A DNA stretch of 64,000 bases from Helicobacter mehlei (GTDB taxonomy: Bacteria > Campylobacterota > Campylobacteria > Campylobacterales > Helicobacteraceae): positions 1 to 64,000 of the forward strand of contig NZ_QXQP01000003.1 of assembly GCF_003660265.1 (NCBI RefSeq). Reading direction: 5' to 3'. The stretch's first letter is position 1; each line of letters opens with the position of its first letter. The position numbers and the translations under genes are program-made. The notes below the pieces were generated by a model, which was not told the DNA's origin, searched no databases, and saw only the letters and a list, made by a program, of their open reading frames with translations. This document shows positions 1 to 8,998 of this stretch, piece after piece.

Positions 1-353
1 GAGTAGTCTTGCTCAACCCCTTCGCCCATGTCATACATTAATCCCAACTTGTTATAAGCATCAGCACTCCCCATTTCTGCCGCTTTTTGGTAGTATTGTA
101 GGGCTTTAGAGTAGTCTTTTGCAACCCCTTCACCTTTTGCATACATCAATCCCAAGTCGGTATAAGCATTAGCACTCCCCATTTCTGCCGCTTTTTGGTA
201 GTATTGTAGGGCTTTAGAGTAGTCTTTATTCTCATCGTAAGACTTTGCCATTTTGTAATACTCCTCTGCCTGACTATTGGCATAACAAACCCCTAAAGCC
301 ATTGCCAATAACAAGACCACTTGCCACACACGCTTTTTCAACACAACTAACAT
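1..353 (-). CDS. Secreted Sel1-repeat protein (3' end beyond window)
   Basis: The gene starts at the ATG ending at 353, with an AAGGAG SD eight bases upstream, and runs off the left edge. The N-terminus is a basic segment then a hydrophobic core (VVLLLAMALGVCYA), a probable signal peptide. After it come 36-residue Sel1-type (TPR-like) repeats such as YSKALQYYQKAAEMGSA followed by LGLMYAKGEGV. The repeats are nearly identical in DNA (108-bp period). Sel1 proteins are helical scaffolds for protein-protein contacts; in Helicobacter secreted members include the Hcp proteins, but the regular cysteine pairs of Hcp are not seen here. The start overlaps the end of the upstream Sel1-like gene by 7 bases, so the two are probably co-transcribed. 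Partner unknown. Confidence 0.85.
   Translation of the reverse strand, partial: MLVVLKKRVWQVVLLLAMALGVCYANSQAEEYYKMAKSYDENKDYSKALQYYQKAAEMGSANAYTDLGLMYAKGEGVAKDYSKALQYYQKAAEMGSADAYNKLGLMYDMGEGVEQDY
3..218 (-). repeat. Two tandem 108-bp Sel1-coding repeats
   Basis: The blocks starting at 3 and 111 (GTAGTCTT on the plus strand) are almost the same for 108 bases, and a third, diverged start lies at 219. Each encodes one 36-residue Sel1 unit. Recombination between units would change the repeat number in frame. Confidence 0.85.
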
Positions 354-1015
354 TTTTGCTCCTTGCAAGATTTAGATTTGAGATTTAGTTTTTTTGGGGT
401 TTGGTGCAACCAGACCCCAAGTTCTTTTAGCTTTTCTTGGGCTGTTTTATTGCCCAATTCTGCGGCTTTTTTAAAAAAGGCCTTTGCCCTTTGTGGATCT
501 AACTCTGTTCTTGAACCCACCATACAACTCCATGAGCTTTCATAAAAACAACCTAGTTGTAATAGGGCATCGCCTAATGCACCATGCACCCATCCGTGGC
601 TAGGATAATCTTTTGGCATAATAGCTTCGAGGTTAATTTCTCCTGTTTGCTTGCTTAAATCTAAAACAGCACTGCGTAATATCTGAGAGATTTTTTGATC
701 CAAAGACCGTTTTTCATACTCATACAGAGTAACGAGGATTTTTTCGGCATGCAATACCTTTTTGCTCTCATCACTAGCTCCCTGTATGTTCCCCATACGG
801 ATAGCCTTTTGGCAATAGTTGATGGCTTTTTCAGGGGATTGCTTGAGCGATCCACTGCCAGTTGCATACCCTTCGCACAACTTCAATGCATCATCAAGAC
901 TTTCAGATTTACTACTTTTACAACCATAAAAGCTAGTAGCCATAAAACCCATCATTGCAAACGCAATAAAACCAATCCGTATTAATTTGTTACCCCTAGT
1001 CAATCTAAAAATCAT
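347..1015 (-). CDS. Probable Sel1-like lipoprotein
   Basis: A 222-residue protein if it starts at the ATG ending at 1015, which has a perfect AGGAGG five bases upstream; an earlier in-frame start at 1033 has none. A basic N-terminus and hydrophobic stretch (IGFIAFAMMGFMA) lead to SFYGC, an acceptable lipobox, so the protein is probably a lipoprotein. The C-terminal part has a recognisable Sel1 unit (AKAFFKKAAELGNKTAQEKL); the middle is a weaker Sel1/TPR-like helical region with several cysteines, and the tail is Lys/Cys-rich. It overlaps the upstream nuclease-like gene by 11 bases and the downstream Sel1 gene by 7, forming a three-gene operon. Specific function unknown. Confidence 0.75.
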   Translation of the reverse strand: MIFRLTRGNKLIRIGFIAFAMMGFMATSFYGCKSSKSESLDDALKLCEGYATGSGSLKQSPEKAINYCQKAIRMGNIQGASDESKKVLHAEKILVTLYEYEKRSLDQKISQILRSAVLDLSKQTGEINLEAIMPKDYPSHGWVHGALGDALLQLGCFYESSWSCMVGSRTELDPQRAKAFFKKAAELGNKTAQEKLKELGVWLHQTPKKLNLKSKSCKEQKC

Positions 1016-2066
1016 TTTTCCTCCTGATCTCACACTTACTCACCTTGTCCATGTTGGCTGAGGGTTCTAGCACCTCATAAAACACCCGCTCATGCTCTTT
1101 TTTATCCCTTTGGCTCTTAATGAACTCAAAGGCATCGGGGGCAAGCAACTTAGGGCTATTGATCACCACGATATTTTTAAAGAAACATTGTTTGTAATGC
1201 TCAAAATCATCGCGGTATAAATGGCTTTGGTATCCATGGCAATCCTCCAAGAACTTCTCTAAATACTTGGCATCCATCTTGTGTTCTCCCTCTGGATTCC
1301 AGTTTCTACACTGTGCAAAGATAATTTGTTTGTCTTTGCGCAAAATCAAATCGATGCGGGTGAATGCTAAATGTTTCTCTGGATGGCTTTTGCTCTCATC
1401 GTATCGTTTGACATTAAAACCTTGAGCTGCATAATGCCCGGCGACCAAATCCCTGTATTTTTTGGCGTAATCCATACTAACTCCTTCTTTGTGTTCTATG
1501 ATTTTAAAATCCACCCGCAGGTCTTGGGTGTGTTCCTTGATAAATTGCCACGCCTCTTTTTCCAGCACAGGGCTAGAGAGTATGAGAAGTCTTTGGCAGT
1601 TTTTGCCCGCATATTCTGTTTTTTCCTTAGCATCGCAACTGTGCAAAAATGCTTTGACACCGTCCAAACCAACACGATGACCCGTTTTTTCATTCCAGTT
1701 TTTACACTGGATAAAAATCACCGCATTATCCCTCTCTAAGATGAGATCAATTTTTTGATCTTGTTTGCCTAGATCGCGATGAAAAATAAGCTCATAGCCT
1801 TGTTGGGCATATTTTTGGGCGATAAAATTTTCGTATTCCTGACCCTTTTTCATGTTCTCATCCACCTTTTTAGTGTTTTGATCAAAAAATCCATGGGGGT
1901 TCTCTCTTTCAAACAAGTGTAAATCACTTGGTGCGGGGTTGGGCGCGCTGGGTTGTTTAGGGGGTGGTTTTTGGAGAGTTGGGCTAGGGGTATGGGGTGG
2001 TGCTTTGAAGCGTTGGATTACAACAACACAAACGAGGGCGATTCCTGCAAGGATGAGCCAAGTCAT
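1005..2066 (-). CDS. Membrane-anchored protein with two Mrr-like nuclease domains
   Basis: About 353 residues. Residues 2-18 form one hydrophobic segment directly followed by Arg and Lys, which by the positive-inside rule puts the rest in the cytoplasm. A Pro-rich linker (about 25-50) follows. Two copies of an Mrr/type IV restriction-endonuclease fold come next. Copy 1 (about 75-185) has the Asp of KIDLIL (near 107) and the QCK motif (near 120-122) of the D...QxK active site. Copy 2 (about 200-340) has RIDLIL but QCR instead of QCK, so it may be inactive. The ATG at 2066 has GGGGTG as a poor SD and overlaps the stop of a short upstream ORF as ATGA, suggesting translational coupling; a GTG at 2072 is possible. 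Family membership rests on motifs. Role in DNA restriction or defence is inference. Confidence 0.7.
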   Translation of the reverse strand: MTWLILAGIALVCVVVIQRFKAPPHTPSPTLQKPPPKQPSAPNPAPSDLHLFERENPHGFFDQNTKKVDENMKKGQEYENFIAQKYAQQGYELIFHRDLGKQDQKIDLILERDNAVIFIQCKNWNEKTGHRVGLDGVKAFLHSCDAKEKTEYAGKNCQRLLILSSPVLEKEAWQFIKEHTQDLRVDFKIIEHKEGVSMDYAKKYRDLVAGHYAAQGFNVKRYDESKSHPEKHLAFTRIDLILRKDKQIIFAQCRNWNPEGEHKMDAKYLEKFLEDCHGYQSHLYRDDFEHYKQCFFKNIVVINSPKLLAPDAFEFIKSQRDKKEHERVFYEVLEPSANMDKVSKCEIRRKNDF

Positions 2067-2164
2067 AGGCACCCCACAGAGGCTAAAACAATAGAAAAAT
2101 GAAACTTAGGGTGAGAACTTAACTTATTGGGGGGGGGGGGGGTGATAAGTTTAATGAAAGGCAA
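2063..2164 (-). CDS. Leader ORF carrying a C14 tract, coupled to the nuclease gene
   Basis: A 33-codon open frame from a TTG with an AGGGAG SD six bases upstream. It reads through the C14 tract as four prolines and ends in TGA overlapping the nuclease ATG (ATGA). Only tract lengths equal to 14 modulo 3 keep this frame open: C13 gives a TAA three codons after the tract and C15 a TAA one codon after it. The peptide (starts MPFIKLITPPPP) resembles nothing I know. It is best read as a phase-variable leader controlling translation of the next gene. The frame is seen in the sequence; its translation is inference. Confidence 0.45.
   Translation of the reverse strand: MPFIKLITPPPPNKLSSHPKFHFSIVLASVGCL
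2129..2142 (-). repeat. Homopolymer tract, 14 C on coding strand (candidate phase-variation site)
   Basis: Fourteen consecutive G on the plus strand, the longest homopolymer in the window. It lies 63-76 bases upstream of the nuclease start and inside the leader ORF. Tracts this long slip readily during replication in Helicobacter. Confidence 0.9.
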
Positions 2165-2193
2165 GGAAAACTCCCTATGGATTTAAAAAGAGA

Positions 2194-2199
2194 ATTATA
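2194..2199 (-). promoter_or_regulatory. Sigma-80-type -10 box for the nuclease/Sel1 operon
   Basis: TATAAT on the minus strand in an AT-rich stretch, about 30 bases upstream of the leader ORF start. It would start a transcript near 2187 with the C14 tract in its 5' region. Confidence 0.5.
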
Positions 2200-2434
2200 A
2201 CACAAAAAATCAAATATAAATCCCCCCTATCTAGTGTCTGCTAGAGACCAATCCAAGGCAATACCCATCATGATTCTATGGTCTTGCCATGCGCCATCCA
2301 ACTCCCTAGCGTTTTTTGATGTTCCTTTGAAGACTCAATCTCATTTTTAAGATTGCTAATGACTTGACTCAAGTTCTTTGCTGGCGGTCGCCTAAAAAAT
2401 CGCAACTTTTTACTTAATATTTTCTTAATCAAAA
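2200..2434 (-). other. Gap between decarboxylase gene and nuclease operon; possible gene remnant
   Basis: This stretch holds one minus-strand open frame of about 54 codons (TTG near 2432, TGA at 2268-2270) whose conceptual product is basic and helical (for example NLKNEIESSKEHQKTLGSW). It has no good SD and I recognise no family. It may be the remnant of a lost gene. No clear terminator is visible after the decarboxylase gene. Confidence 0.25.
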
Positions 2435-4066
2435 CTATATCTGGGCTCCAAACAACGCCCCCAATTTTTTTAGCAAAATGGGTGCATCATCCTTGTCCAT
2501 GCATGCTTCAATCAGGGCGAGCTTAGAACTCTGCTGGGCAACACAGAGTGCCTCTCTTAGCCCAGCCACACTGGAAACCTGAAAGCTCACCACCTCTCTA
2601 GCCAAATGGACATCAAAAAAACTTGCCAGCTTGGAATAATGCCACATGTTGATGTGGTTGTATTGGCGTGTGGGTCCATGGATACAACGCTCCACCGTGT
2701 AGCCATCATTATTGATCACAATAATAGTGGGCGTGATATTCTCTCTGAGCATGGTGGAGAGTTCTTGAGCGACCAGCTGGAAGGACCCATCGCCAATGAG
2801 CAAGATATGCCGCCGATCAGGGCTGGCTAAAGCAGTGCCCAGCAACGCCCCAAAAGTATAGCCAATCGATCCCCACAGAGGCTGGCCAATAAAACTCACC
2901 CCACTGGGCAAAACCATAGAGATTGCGCCAAAAAATGAAGTCCCTTGTTCGGCAATCAACACATCATGGGGGCGTAAGTATTCTTGAATGATTTTAAAAA
3001 ACTTATCTTGGGTGAGCTTGCCATTTAAATGGGGAGTCTTGGGGTGTGTCTCTTTAGGGAAACTGGCTTGGAACTTGAGCCGGGCTAGGGCTTTGAGGAC
3101 ATCTTGCATTAAAATATCATCGTAGGTTTTTTCCCCAATTTGGCTATAAAAGGGGTGGATTTGGATAGAAAGGTGGTGCTCACGGATATAATGAAAGCCC
3201 GCTGTGAGCGAGTCGGTCAGCTTGACCCCAATCAAAAGAGCGCAATCTGCATGTCTCATCAAAGAACAGACCCTAGCATCGCTTAGAATGCCATTATAAA
3301 CACCAATAAAATTAGGGTGGGTTTCATCAAAGACCCCCTTACCCATCGCCAATGAAACGAGGGGCAAATTCACCGCCTCGATAAAGTGTTTGAGTTCTTG
3401 GTTGAGGTGGTAGCGATTGACCTCATAATCGGCCATCACAACTTGGGATTTGGATTTGCGCAATAATTCTTGAGCGTCCTCTAAAAAGGCGTTTAAAATC
3501 TTAGGATCGCTCCTCGTAACAAGGGGAGAGGAGGTGTAGGTTTCAATGGGGATATGTGTCACATCTACAGGTAGACCAATATAAACGGGTTTTTTGTGCA
3601 AAAAGCACTCTCCCAAAACCCGATCGATCTCACTTTGGGCATTTTGCTTGTTTAAAATTGTTTGGGCAACGCTCACCTCTGCATACATATTATAGAACTT
3701 CAAAAACTCCCCATCGCCCAAAGTGTGGTGCACCAGCTTACGGCTATGGACAACCCCCCTAGAGGGCATCCCCACGATTTTCACCACCGGCACGCTTTCA
3801 GCATAAGAACCCGCAATGCCATTAATGGCACTGAGTTCCCCCACCCCAAAGGTTGTGAGCAATGCCCCCATTGATTTTAGACGCGCATAGCCATCGGCAG
3901 CATAGGAGGCATTGAGCTCGTTACAATTCCCCACCCACTGCAAATGGGGGTCATCTTCTACCAAGTCCAAAAACGCCAAATTATAATCCCCGGGGACTCC
4001 AAAGAGATGTTGGACTCCATAACTTTTCAGACGATCTAAGAGGTATTGCCCGATTGTGGTTTGCAT
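2435..4066 (-). CDS. Thiamine-diphosphate 2-oxo acid decarboxylase (pyruvate/indolepyruvate type)
   Basis: A 543-residue cytosolic enzyme that non-oxidatively decarboxylates a 2-oxo acid to an aldehyde. It has the full pyruvate decarboxylase family layout: the cofactor-activating Glu (near 50, in GNCNELNASYAADGYAR), the adjacent active-site histidines (near 113-114, KLVHHTLGDG), and the GDG...NND ThDP/Mg motif (GDGSFQLVAQEL, then VINNDGYTVE). Length is normal for the family. The ATG has an AAGGAT SD. It lies 26 bases after trpA on the same strand, so it is probably the last gene of the trp operon. That neighbour hints at indolepyruvate as substrate, but pyruvate or branched 2-oxo acids are equally compatible with the motifs. 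The enzyme is not part of the usual H. pylori gene set. Confidence 0.9.
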   Translation of the reverse strand: MQTTIGQYLLDRLKSYGVQHLFGVPGDYNLAFLDLVEDDPHLQWVGNCNELNASYAADGYARLKSMGALLTTFGVGELSAINGIAGSYAESVPVVKIVGMPSRGVVHSRKLVHHTLGDGEFLKFYNMYAEVSVAQTILNKQNAQSEIDRVLGECFLHKKPVYIGLPVDVTHIPIETYTSSPLVTRSDPKILNAFLEDAQELLRKSKSQVVMADYEVNRYHLNQELKHFIEAVNLPLVSLAMGKGVFDETHPNFIGVYNGILSDARVCSLMRHADCALLIGVKLTDSLTAGFHYIREHHLSIQIHPFYSQIGEKTYDDILMQDVLKALARLKFQASFPKETHPKTPHLNGKLTQDKFFKIIQEYLRPHDVLIAEQGTSFFGAISMVLPSGVSFIGQPLWGSIGYTFGALLGTALASPDRRHILLIGDGSFQLVAQELSTMLRENITPTIIVINNDGYTVERCIHGPTRQYNHINMWHYSKLASFFDVHLAREVVSFQVSSVAGLREALCVAQQSSKLALIEACMDKDDAPILLKKLGALFGAQI

Positions 4067-4092
4067 GTCGATCCTTTGGCAAGAAACTAAAA

Positions 4093-4887
4093 CTAACTCT
4101 CCCCCATCATCTGCGCTACAAACTCGCTTAGGCGTGCCAGCATGCTAGGGGGGTGGTCCAAATTTTGCGCGATGATCTGCACAATGGCTGAACCACAGAT
4201 CACCCCATCAGCCCCCATGCTTAAAGCACTTTTTACATGGGATGGTTGCGAAATCCCAAAGCCCAATAAACAAGGGGTGGGGCTGATCTTTTTAAGCGTG
4301 TGTAAAATGTGCTGGGGGGTGGTGGCTAGGTGCTCTTGTGTGCCTGTTACCCCCGCACGGGCAAGGACATAAATAAAGGCAGGGCAATTCTTGGCGATGT
4401 GCTCTAAATGCTTTGGGCTGGCATTGGGGGTAGCCAAAAAAACCGGGGCGACGGCGTTTTGGTGTGCTACTTTGACAAATTCTGCACTCTCACACAAGGG
4501 CACATCCGCAACCAGAACGCTATCCACCCCACTTTGAGCACATGCGGCATAAAAGCGATCCACCCCAAAGCGCATGATCAAATTAGCATAGACTAACAAG
4601 CCTATCGGGATATCGGGCGCAAGCCTGCGCACCTGTGCCAAGAGTTTAAAGTTGCCCTCCATGCTAGCACAGCGCAACGCCCTCAAATTGCCCTCTTGGA
4701 TCACAGGTCCATCGGCTATTGGGTCAGAAAAGGCAAAACCCAACTCAAGCGCGCTCACGCCCGCATCAATGAGGGTTTTGAGAATCTCAAAGCTCCGATC
4801 ATAGCTAGGATCGCCCAGAGTTACAAAGGGCACAAACGCGGGTTTGTGGGTGGTTTTAAGGGCTTGGAAAGTTTGGGCATATCTCAT
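4093..4887 (-). CDS. trpA: Tryptophan synthase alpha chain
   Basis: A TIM-barrel subunit of 264 residues that cleaves indole-3-glycerol phosphate to indole and glyceraldehyde 3-phosphate and channels indole to TrpB. The catalytic Glu (near 48, [11 protein letters not shown]) and Asp (near 59, IADGPVIQ) are present, as is the C-terminal phosphate-binding glycine region ([22 protein letters not shown]). The ATG overlaps the trpB stop as ATGA, which indicates coupled translation of the two partners. Length and motifs are ordinary. Confidence 0.97.
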   Translation of the reverse strand: MRYAQTFQALKTTHKPAFVPFVTLGDPSYDRSFEILKTLIDAGVSALELGFAFSDPIADGPVIQEGNLRALRCASMEGNFKLLAQVRRLAPDIPIGLLVYANLIMRFGVDRFYAACAQSGVDSVLVADVPLCESAEFVKVAHQNAVAPVFLATPNASPKHLEHIAKNCPAFIYVLARAGVTGTQEHLATTPQHILHTLKKISPTPCLLGFGISQPSHVKSALSMGADGVICGSAIVQIIAQNLDHPPSMLARLSEFVAQMMGES

Positions 4888-6068
4888 AACCTAGCCTTTA
4901 GGGCATCTTGCACGCTTTGCAAATCTTTATCCCCCCGCCCGCTCAAATTCACTAAGATCACGCGTTCTTGATCCTCTTTAGCCAGATTTAAGGCATAGGC
5001 TAGAGCATGCGCGCTCTCCAAAGCGGGGATAATGCCCTCATGTTTGCTTAAAGCCACAAACGCCTCTAATGCCTCTTGGTCGCTAATGCCCACATAACTA
5101 GCCCGCCCACTTTGTTTCAAATAGCTATGTTCCGGACCCACGCCCGGATAATCTAGCCCGGCTGAAATGCTATGACTCTCTTGTATTTGCCCCTCCTCAT
5201 CTTGTAAAATATAGGTCTTGCTCCCATGCAAAATCCCCACACTGCCCTGACACAGCACCGCGCCGTGTTTGTTGGTCTCTAGCCCCAATCCGGCAGGCTC
5301 AACCCCCACTAACTGCACCGTGTGATCCTCTAAAAAGGCAGAAAACATCCCAATCGCATTGCTCCCTCCACCCACGCATGCGATCACCACATTAGGCAAA
5401 CACCCTTCTTGCTCTAAGATTTGCGCTCTGGCCTCTGTACCGATCATACTTTGGAAATGTTTGACCATTTTAGGATAAGGGTGGGGACCGGCGGCTGTGC
5501 CCAAAAGATAATGGGTCGAAGGGTAAGAGCTTGCCCAATCCCTTAGGGCCTCATTGATCGCATCCTTGAGGCTAGCCGATCCGGTGCTCACCGGGATCAC
5601 CCGTGCGCCCATTAATTCCATGCGGAAGACGTTAGGGGCTTGGCGTTCTATATCCTTAGTGCCCATATAGATCACGCATTCTAGATTCAAAAGTGCACAA
5701 GCAAGAGCGGTGGCAACCCCGTGCTGGCCCGCTCCCGTTTCAGCAATGATGCGCTTTTTACCCATTTTCTTAGCCAAGAGGGCTTGCCCCAGAGCTTGGT
5801 TACTCTTGTGTGCCCCCCCGTGCAATAAATCCTCACGTTTGAGATAAAGCCTGACTTTGGGGTTTGTGATGAGGTTTTTAACCCGTGTTAGAGGCGTGGG
5901 ACGGCCTAGAAAGTGAGCTAAAAGAGTGCTAAACTCCACTTGAAAATCCCGATCATTTAAGCACGCCTTAAATCCCTCCTCTAGCTGGGCTAAGGGGGGG
6001 ATTAAAATTTCAGGCACAAAGAGTCCGCCAAAAGCACCAAAATACGCTTCTTTATTTTGTTTGACCAT
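4884..6068 (-). CDS. trpB: Tryptophan synthase beta chain
   Basis: A PLP enzyme of about 394 residues joining indole and serine to give tryptophan. The PLP-lysine lies in AHKSNQ (near 88; many homologues have HKTNQ), followed by the catalytic Glu in ETGAGQHG, the phosphate loop GGGSNAIG and the C-terminal SGRGDKD. I chose the ATG at 6068 because it overlaps the trpCF stop as TGATG and has GGGAG five bases upstream; a TTG one codon earlier is less likely. It belongs to the standard TrpB1 type that pairs with TrpA. Confidence 0.97.
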   Translation of the reverse strand: MVKQNKEAYFGAFGGLFVPEILIPPLAQLEEGFKACLNDRDFQVEFSTLLAHFLGRPTPLTRVKNLITNPKVRLYLKREDLLHGGAHKSNQALGQALLAKKMGKKRIIAETGAGQHGVATALACALLNLECVIYMGTKDIERQAPNVFRMELMGARVIPVSTGSASLKDAINEALRDWASSYPSTHYLLGTAAGPHPYPKMVKHFQSMIGTEARAQILEQEGCLPNVVIACVGGGSNAIGMFSAFLEDHTVQLVGVEPAGLGLETNKHGAVLCQGSVGILHGSKTYILQDEEGQIQESHSISAGLDYPGVGPEHSYLKQSGRASYVGISDQEALEAFVALSKHEGIIPALESAHALAYALNLAKEDQERVILVNLSGRGDKDLQSVQDALKARL

Positions 6069-7426
6069 CAATACTCCCGCAAGATTTGGGCTAGTTGCTT
6101 GATTTTAGAGGGGCTTTTTTTACCCGGTGCGCTCTCTGCTCCCGAATTAATATCTAGCCCCACAGCCCCCACACGCAGGGCTTCTTTGAGATTATCCAAG
6201 CGCAAACCCCCGGCTAGCATAAAGGGACTAGGGGCATGCGCTAAAATCTCCCAGCTAAAAGCAACACCATTCCCCCCTGCACGCACACCCTGACTATCAT
6301 ACAAGATCAGATCCGCCCCTAAGTTTGGCACATCTAGCGCGTTTGCTTTGGGACTAACGCGCACCACCTGCCACACCAGGCATTCTAAGGCTTGTTTTAA
6401 CAGTGCAATTTGTTCGGCGTTGTAATCCCCATGCAACTGCACGGCTTTTAAATGGAGCTGGTAGGCTCTTTTGATGATGGTTTTGATGTTAGCATGCACA
6501 AATACCCCCACAAAGTCCAGTTTAGGCACTTTTTTAACCAGCTTTCTAGCTCTTTTGGGGCTAATGTAGCGTGGGGAGTGGGGATCAAAGATGAGTCCAC
6601 CATAAATAAAGCCACAGCTGTATGCCCTTTTGGCATCTTTGATCCGCCTAAGTCCACAGATTTTATTTTCCCCCAAGATGAGTTTTTGGCAAGCCCTCTT
6701 TAAGTTGGCTTGTGCCATTAAAGAACTCCCCACCAAAAACCCATGCACATGCGAACATAGCTTTTTAATATCGCTATGGGTGTTGATCCCCGATTCGCTA
6801 ATGATTATTATGCCCTTGGGGATCAAGGGTTGTAACCTTAAAGTCGTGTTTAAATCCACCTGCAAGGTGGCTAAATCCCGGTTGTTAATCCCAATGATAG
6901 GCGCGCCTAGGTTTAAAGCCCGCTTGACTTGGGATTCATCACTAACTTCAGTTAAGATCGCCATGTTGAGCGATTTAGCTAGTTTGGCTAGCTGGGTGTA
7001 AGTAGAATCCTCCAGCACGCTTAACATTAACAAGATCGCATCTGCTCCCATGTGGCGGGCTAGCAAGACTTGGAAGGGCTCCAAGATAAAATCCTTGCAT
7101 AAAAGGGGCTTGGTGGTGAATTTAGAGGCGAGCCTTAGATTCTCATAAGAGCCTTGAAAATGCGCCTTATCGGTGAGGATAGACAGACAAGTGGCAAATT
7201 TGTCATAAATTTTGACAATTTTGGGCAGATTAAAGTCCTTGCAAATCAAGCCCTTAGAGGGAGAGGCCTTTTTACACTCCAAAATAAAACTGGTGCGTGG
7301 CTCTTGTAGTGCCTTATGAAAATCCCGTATGCTGGGCTTTAGGGTCGTGGGGATAGAAAAGCGCATTTTGAGGGCTTGGATTTCATCCCTTTTGCGTTCT
7401 AAAATTTGTTGGAGGTGATTAGGCAT
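6068..7426 (-). CDS. trpCF: Fused indole-3-glycerol-phosphate synthase / phosphoribosylanthranilate isomerase
   Basis: A 452-residue bifunctional protein for two consecutive steps of tryptophan synthesis. Residues 1 to about 250 form the TrpC barrel ([13 protein letters not shown] with catalytic Glu/Lys, [21 protein letters not shown]). From about 255 the TrpF barrel begins (KICG with its catalytic Cys, [24 protein letters not shown]). The same fusion occurs in H. pylori and enterobacteria. It overlaps trpD by 8 bases and trpB by 1, in the middle of the operon. Confidence 0.96.
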   Translation of the reverse strand: MPNHLQQILERKRDEIQALKMRFSIPTTLKPSIRDFHKALQEPRTSFILECKKASPSKGLICKDFNLPKIVKIYDKFATCLSILTDKAHFQGSYENLRLASKFTTKPLLCKDFILEPFQVLLARHMGADAILLMLSVLEDSTYTQLAKLAKSLNMAILTEVSDESQVKRALNLGAPIIGINNRDLATLQVDLNTTLRLQPLIPKGIIIISESGINTHSDIKKLCSHVHGFLVGSSLMAQANLKRACQKLILGENKICGLRRIKDAKRAYSCGFIYGGLIFDPHSPRYISPKRARKLVKKVPKLDFVGVFVHANIKTIIKRAYQLHLKAVQLHGDYNAEQIALLKQALECLVWQVVRVSPKANALDVPNLGADLILYDSQGVRAGGNGVAFSWEILAHAPSPFMLAGGLRLDNLKEALRVGAVGLDINSGAESAPGKKSPSKIKQLAQILREY

Positions 7427-8414
7427 GGCTAATTGTAACGATCTTTTGTAAATGCTGGTAGGCTTTTTGGCTATGCATTTGCTCTAGGCTTAAAGCTGCG
7501 CCCTCTTTGAGATCGCGCGCCAACCCGCTTAAAACCAACAACGCCGCGCTATTAGCTGCAATGATTGCGCGGTGTGCCTCCTGCCCTCTGCCTTGCAAGA
7601 CCTCTAAACACACCTGCGCGCTGTATTCTAAACTAGGGCTTATCATCTGTTCCAAGGCATAGGCTTGTAACCCAAAATCTTGGGGGCTTAGGGTGTATTC
7701 TAAAATTTTACTCCCTTGTAACTCACAGACATGGATTTCTCCATGCAAGGCAATTTCATCCACACCCGCCGTATGCACCACCATCGCCCTAGGCACGCCC
7801 AATTTTTGGAGCACGCTAGCTAGGGGCAGGCATAGGCTCTTGTCATAAACCCCCAAGAGTTGCGCGCTTAAAGGTAGGGGATTAAGAAGAGGACCTAGCA
7901 GATTAAACAAGGTGCGCACTTTGAGTTCTTTACGGATGGGGGCAATTTGGGCAAAACTAGGGTAGTAAAGGGGGGCAAATAAAAAAGCAAAGTTGGTTTT
8001 TTCTAGGCAGTTTTTGAGCTGTGTGGGGTGCATTTGGATATTCACGCCCAAAACCTCCAATAAATCCGCACTCCCCCGTCCCGAAGAGCTTTTATTGCCA
8101 TGTTTGGCCATTTTCACGCCCATGGACGCACACAATAACGCGCTGATCGTACTGATATTAATACTAGAAGCACCATCCCCGCCCGTCCCGCAATTATCCA
8201 CAAAAGCACCCGCCACCTCTGGCAAGTTGGTTTTTAAAAAAAGAGTTGCACTGGCGATCTCCTCAATGCTTTCTGGTTTCATCTTCAAGGCGATCAAAAT
8301 CGCACCTAACATGGCAGGACTTATGTTGCCCTCAAAAATGGCAGATAAGAAGCTTTGCATTTGTTTGGGGCTTAAGTCTTGGTGCTGGCAGAGGGTAGCT
8401 AAAATCTCAGTCAT
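7419..8414 (-). CDS. trpD: Anthranilate phosphoribosyltransferase
   Basis: A 331-residue enzyme transferring the phosphoribosyl group of PRPP to anthranilate. It has the family signatures: the PRPP loop NCGTGGDG (near 75-81), KHGNKSSSGRGSAD, and the anthranilate/hinge region with FNLLGPLLNP. It is the stand-alone form, not fused to the TrpG glutaminase. The start overlaps trpG by 8 bases. Length is typical. Confidence 0.96.
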   Translation of the reverse strand: MTEILATLCQHQDLSPKQMQSFLSAIFEGNISPAMLGAILIALKMKPESIEEIASATLFLKTNLPEVAGAFVDNCGTGGDGASSINISTISALLCASMGVKMAKHGNKSSSGRGSADLLEVLGVNIQMHPTQLKNCLEKTNFAFLFAPLYYPSFAQIAPIRKELKVRTLFNLLGPLLNPLPLSAQLLGVYDKSLCLPLASVLQKLGVPRAMVVHTAGVDEIALHGEIHVCELQGSKILEYTLSPQDFGLQAYALEQMISPSLEYSAQVCLEVLQGRGQEAHRAIIAANSAALLVLSGLARDLKEGAALSLEQMHSQKAYQHLQKIVTISHA

Positions 8415-8997
8415 GGCTATTTTTTTGCAAAAATTCCAAGCTTTGTTTTAAAAGCCGTGTGCCCTGCGTGCTCATAATGCTCTCTGGGTGGAACTGGTAG
8501 GCTAGGGCATTATCCTTAGCGCAATAAAGCCCCATCACCATGCCCTCATAATGCGCAATCACCTTCAGGCAAGGGGGCAAGTTGCTCGCCACCAAAGAAT
8601 GGTAACGCCCCACTTGCAAGCTCTCCCCCAAGCCCTCAAAGGGTTCAAAGGGTTCTAAGAGTATGCGCACACTCTTGCCATGCATGATCTCTGGGCTTTG
8701 GACAATGTCCGCACCATAACTTTGGGCTAGGGCTTGCAGACCCAAACACACGCCCAAAATGCCAAAGTGCCCCCGCACTTGGGCAATCAAGGGCAAGAGT
8801 CGCCCCGAGTGTGCTGGATCACCCGGACCCGGTGAGATCAAAAGCAAAGGTTTTTGCTTTTCTTTTACCATGCGTTCAAAAAGCAAGCCCTCAGCCAAAT
8901 CGTTACGATAAACCACCACGCTATGCCCCAAGCTCTCCAGTTCATAGACCAAATTATAAGTGAAAGAGTCAAAATTATCAATCAAGTAAATTTTCAT
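8407..8997 (-). CDS. trpG: Anthranilate synthase glutamine amidotransferase subunit
   Basis: A class I glutamine amidotransferase of about 196 residues that supplies ammonia to TrpE. The triad is visible: Cys in GVCLGLQ (near 84) and His-Glu in FHPES (near 170); LISPGPGDP is the oxyanion strand. I chose the ATG at 8997 because the protein then begins MKIYLIDNFDSF like its homologues; the longer ORF start at 9021 would add eight residues inside trpE. It starts right after the trpE stop and overlaps trpD by 8 bases. Confidence 0.95.
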   Translation of the reverse strand: MKIYLIDNFDSFTYNLVYELESLGHSVVVYRNDLAEGLLFERMVKEKQKPLLLISPGPGDPAHSGRLLPLIAQVRGHFGILGVCLGLQALAQSYGADIVQSPEIMHGKSVRILLEPFEPFEGLGESLQVGRYHSLVASNLPPCLKVIAHYEGMVMGLYCAKDNALAYQFHPESIMSTQGTRLLKQSLEFLQKNSHD

Positions 8998-8998
8998 G

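Noticed and set aside
3-218. Tandem repeats as a CRISPR array
   Set aside because: The units are contiguous, 108 bp long and code for Sel1 repeats; there are no spacers.
1371-1739. 122-codon plus-strand ORF opposite the Mrr-like gene
   Set aside because: It is antisense to a gene with clear domain motifs, lacks an SD and encodes no recognisable family. The same holds for other long antisense frames, for example 7993-8451 and 30220-30702.
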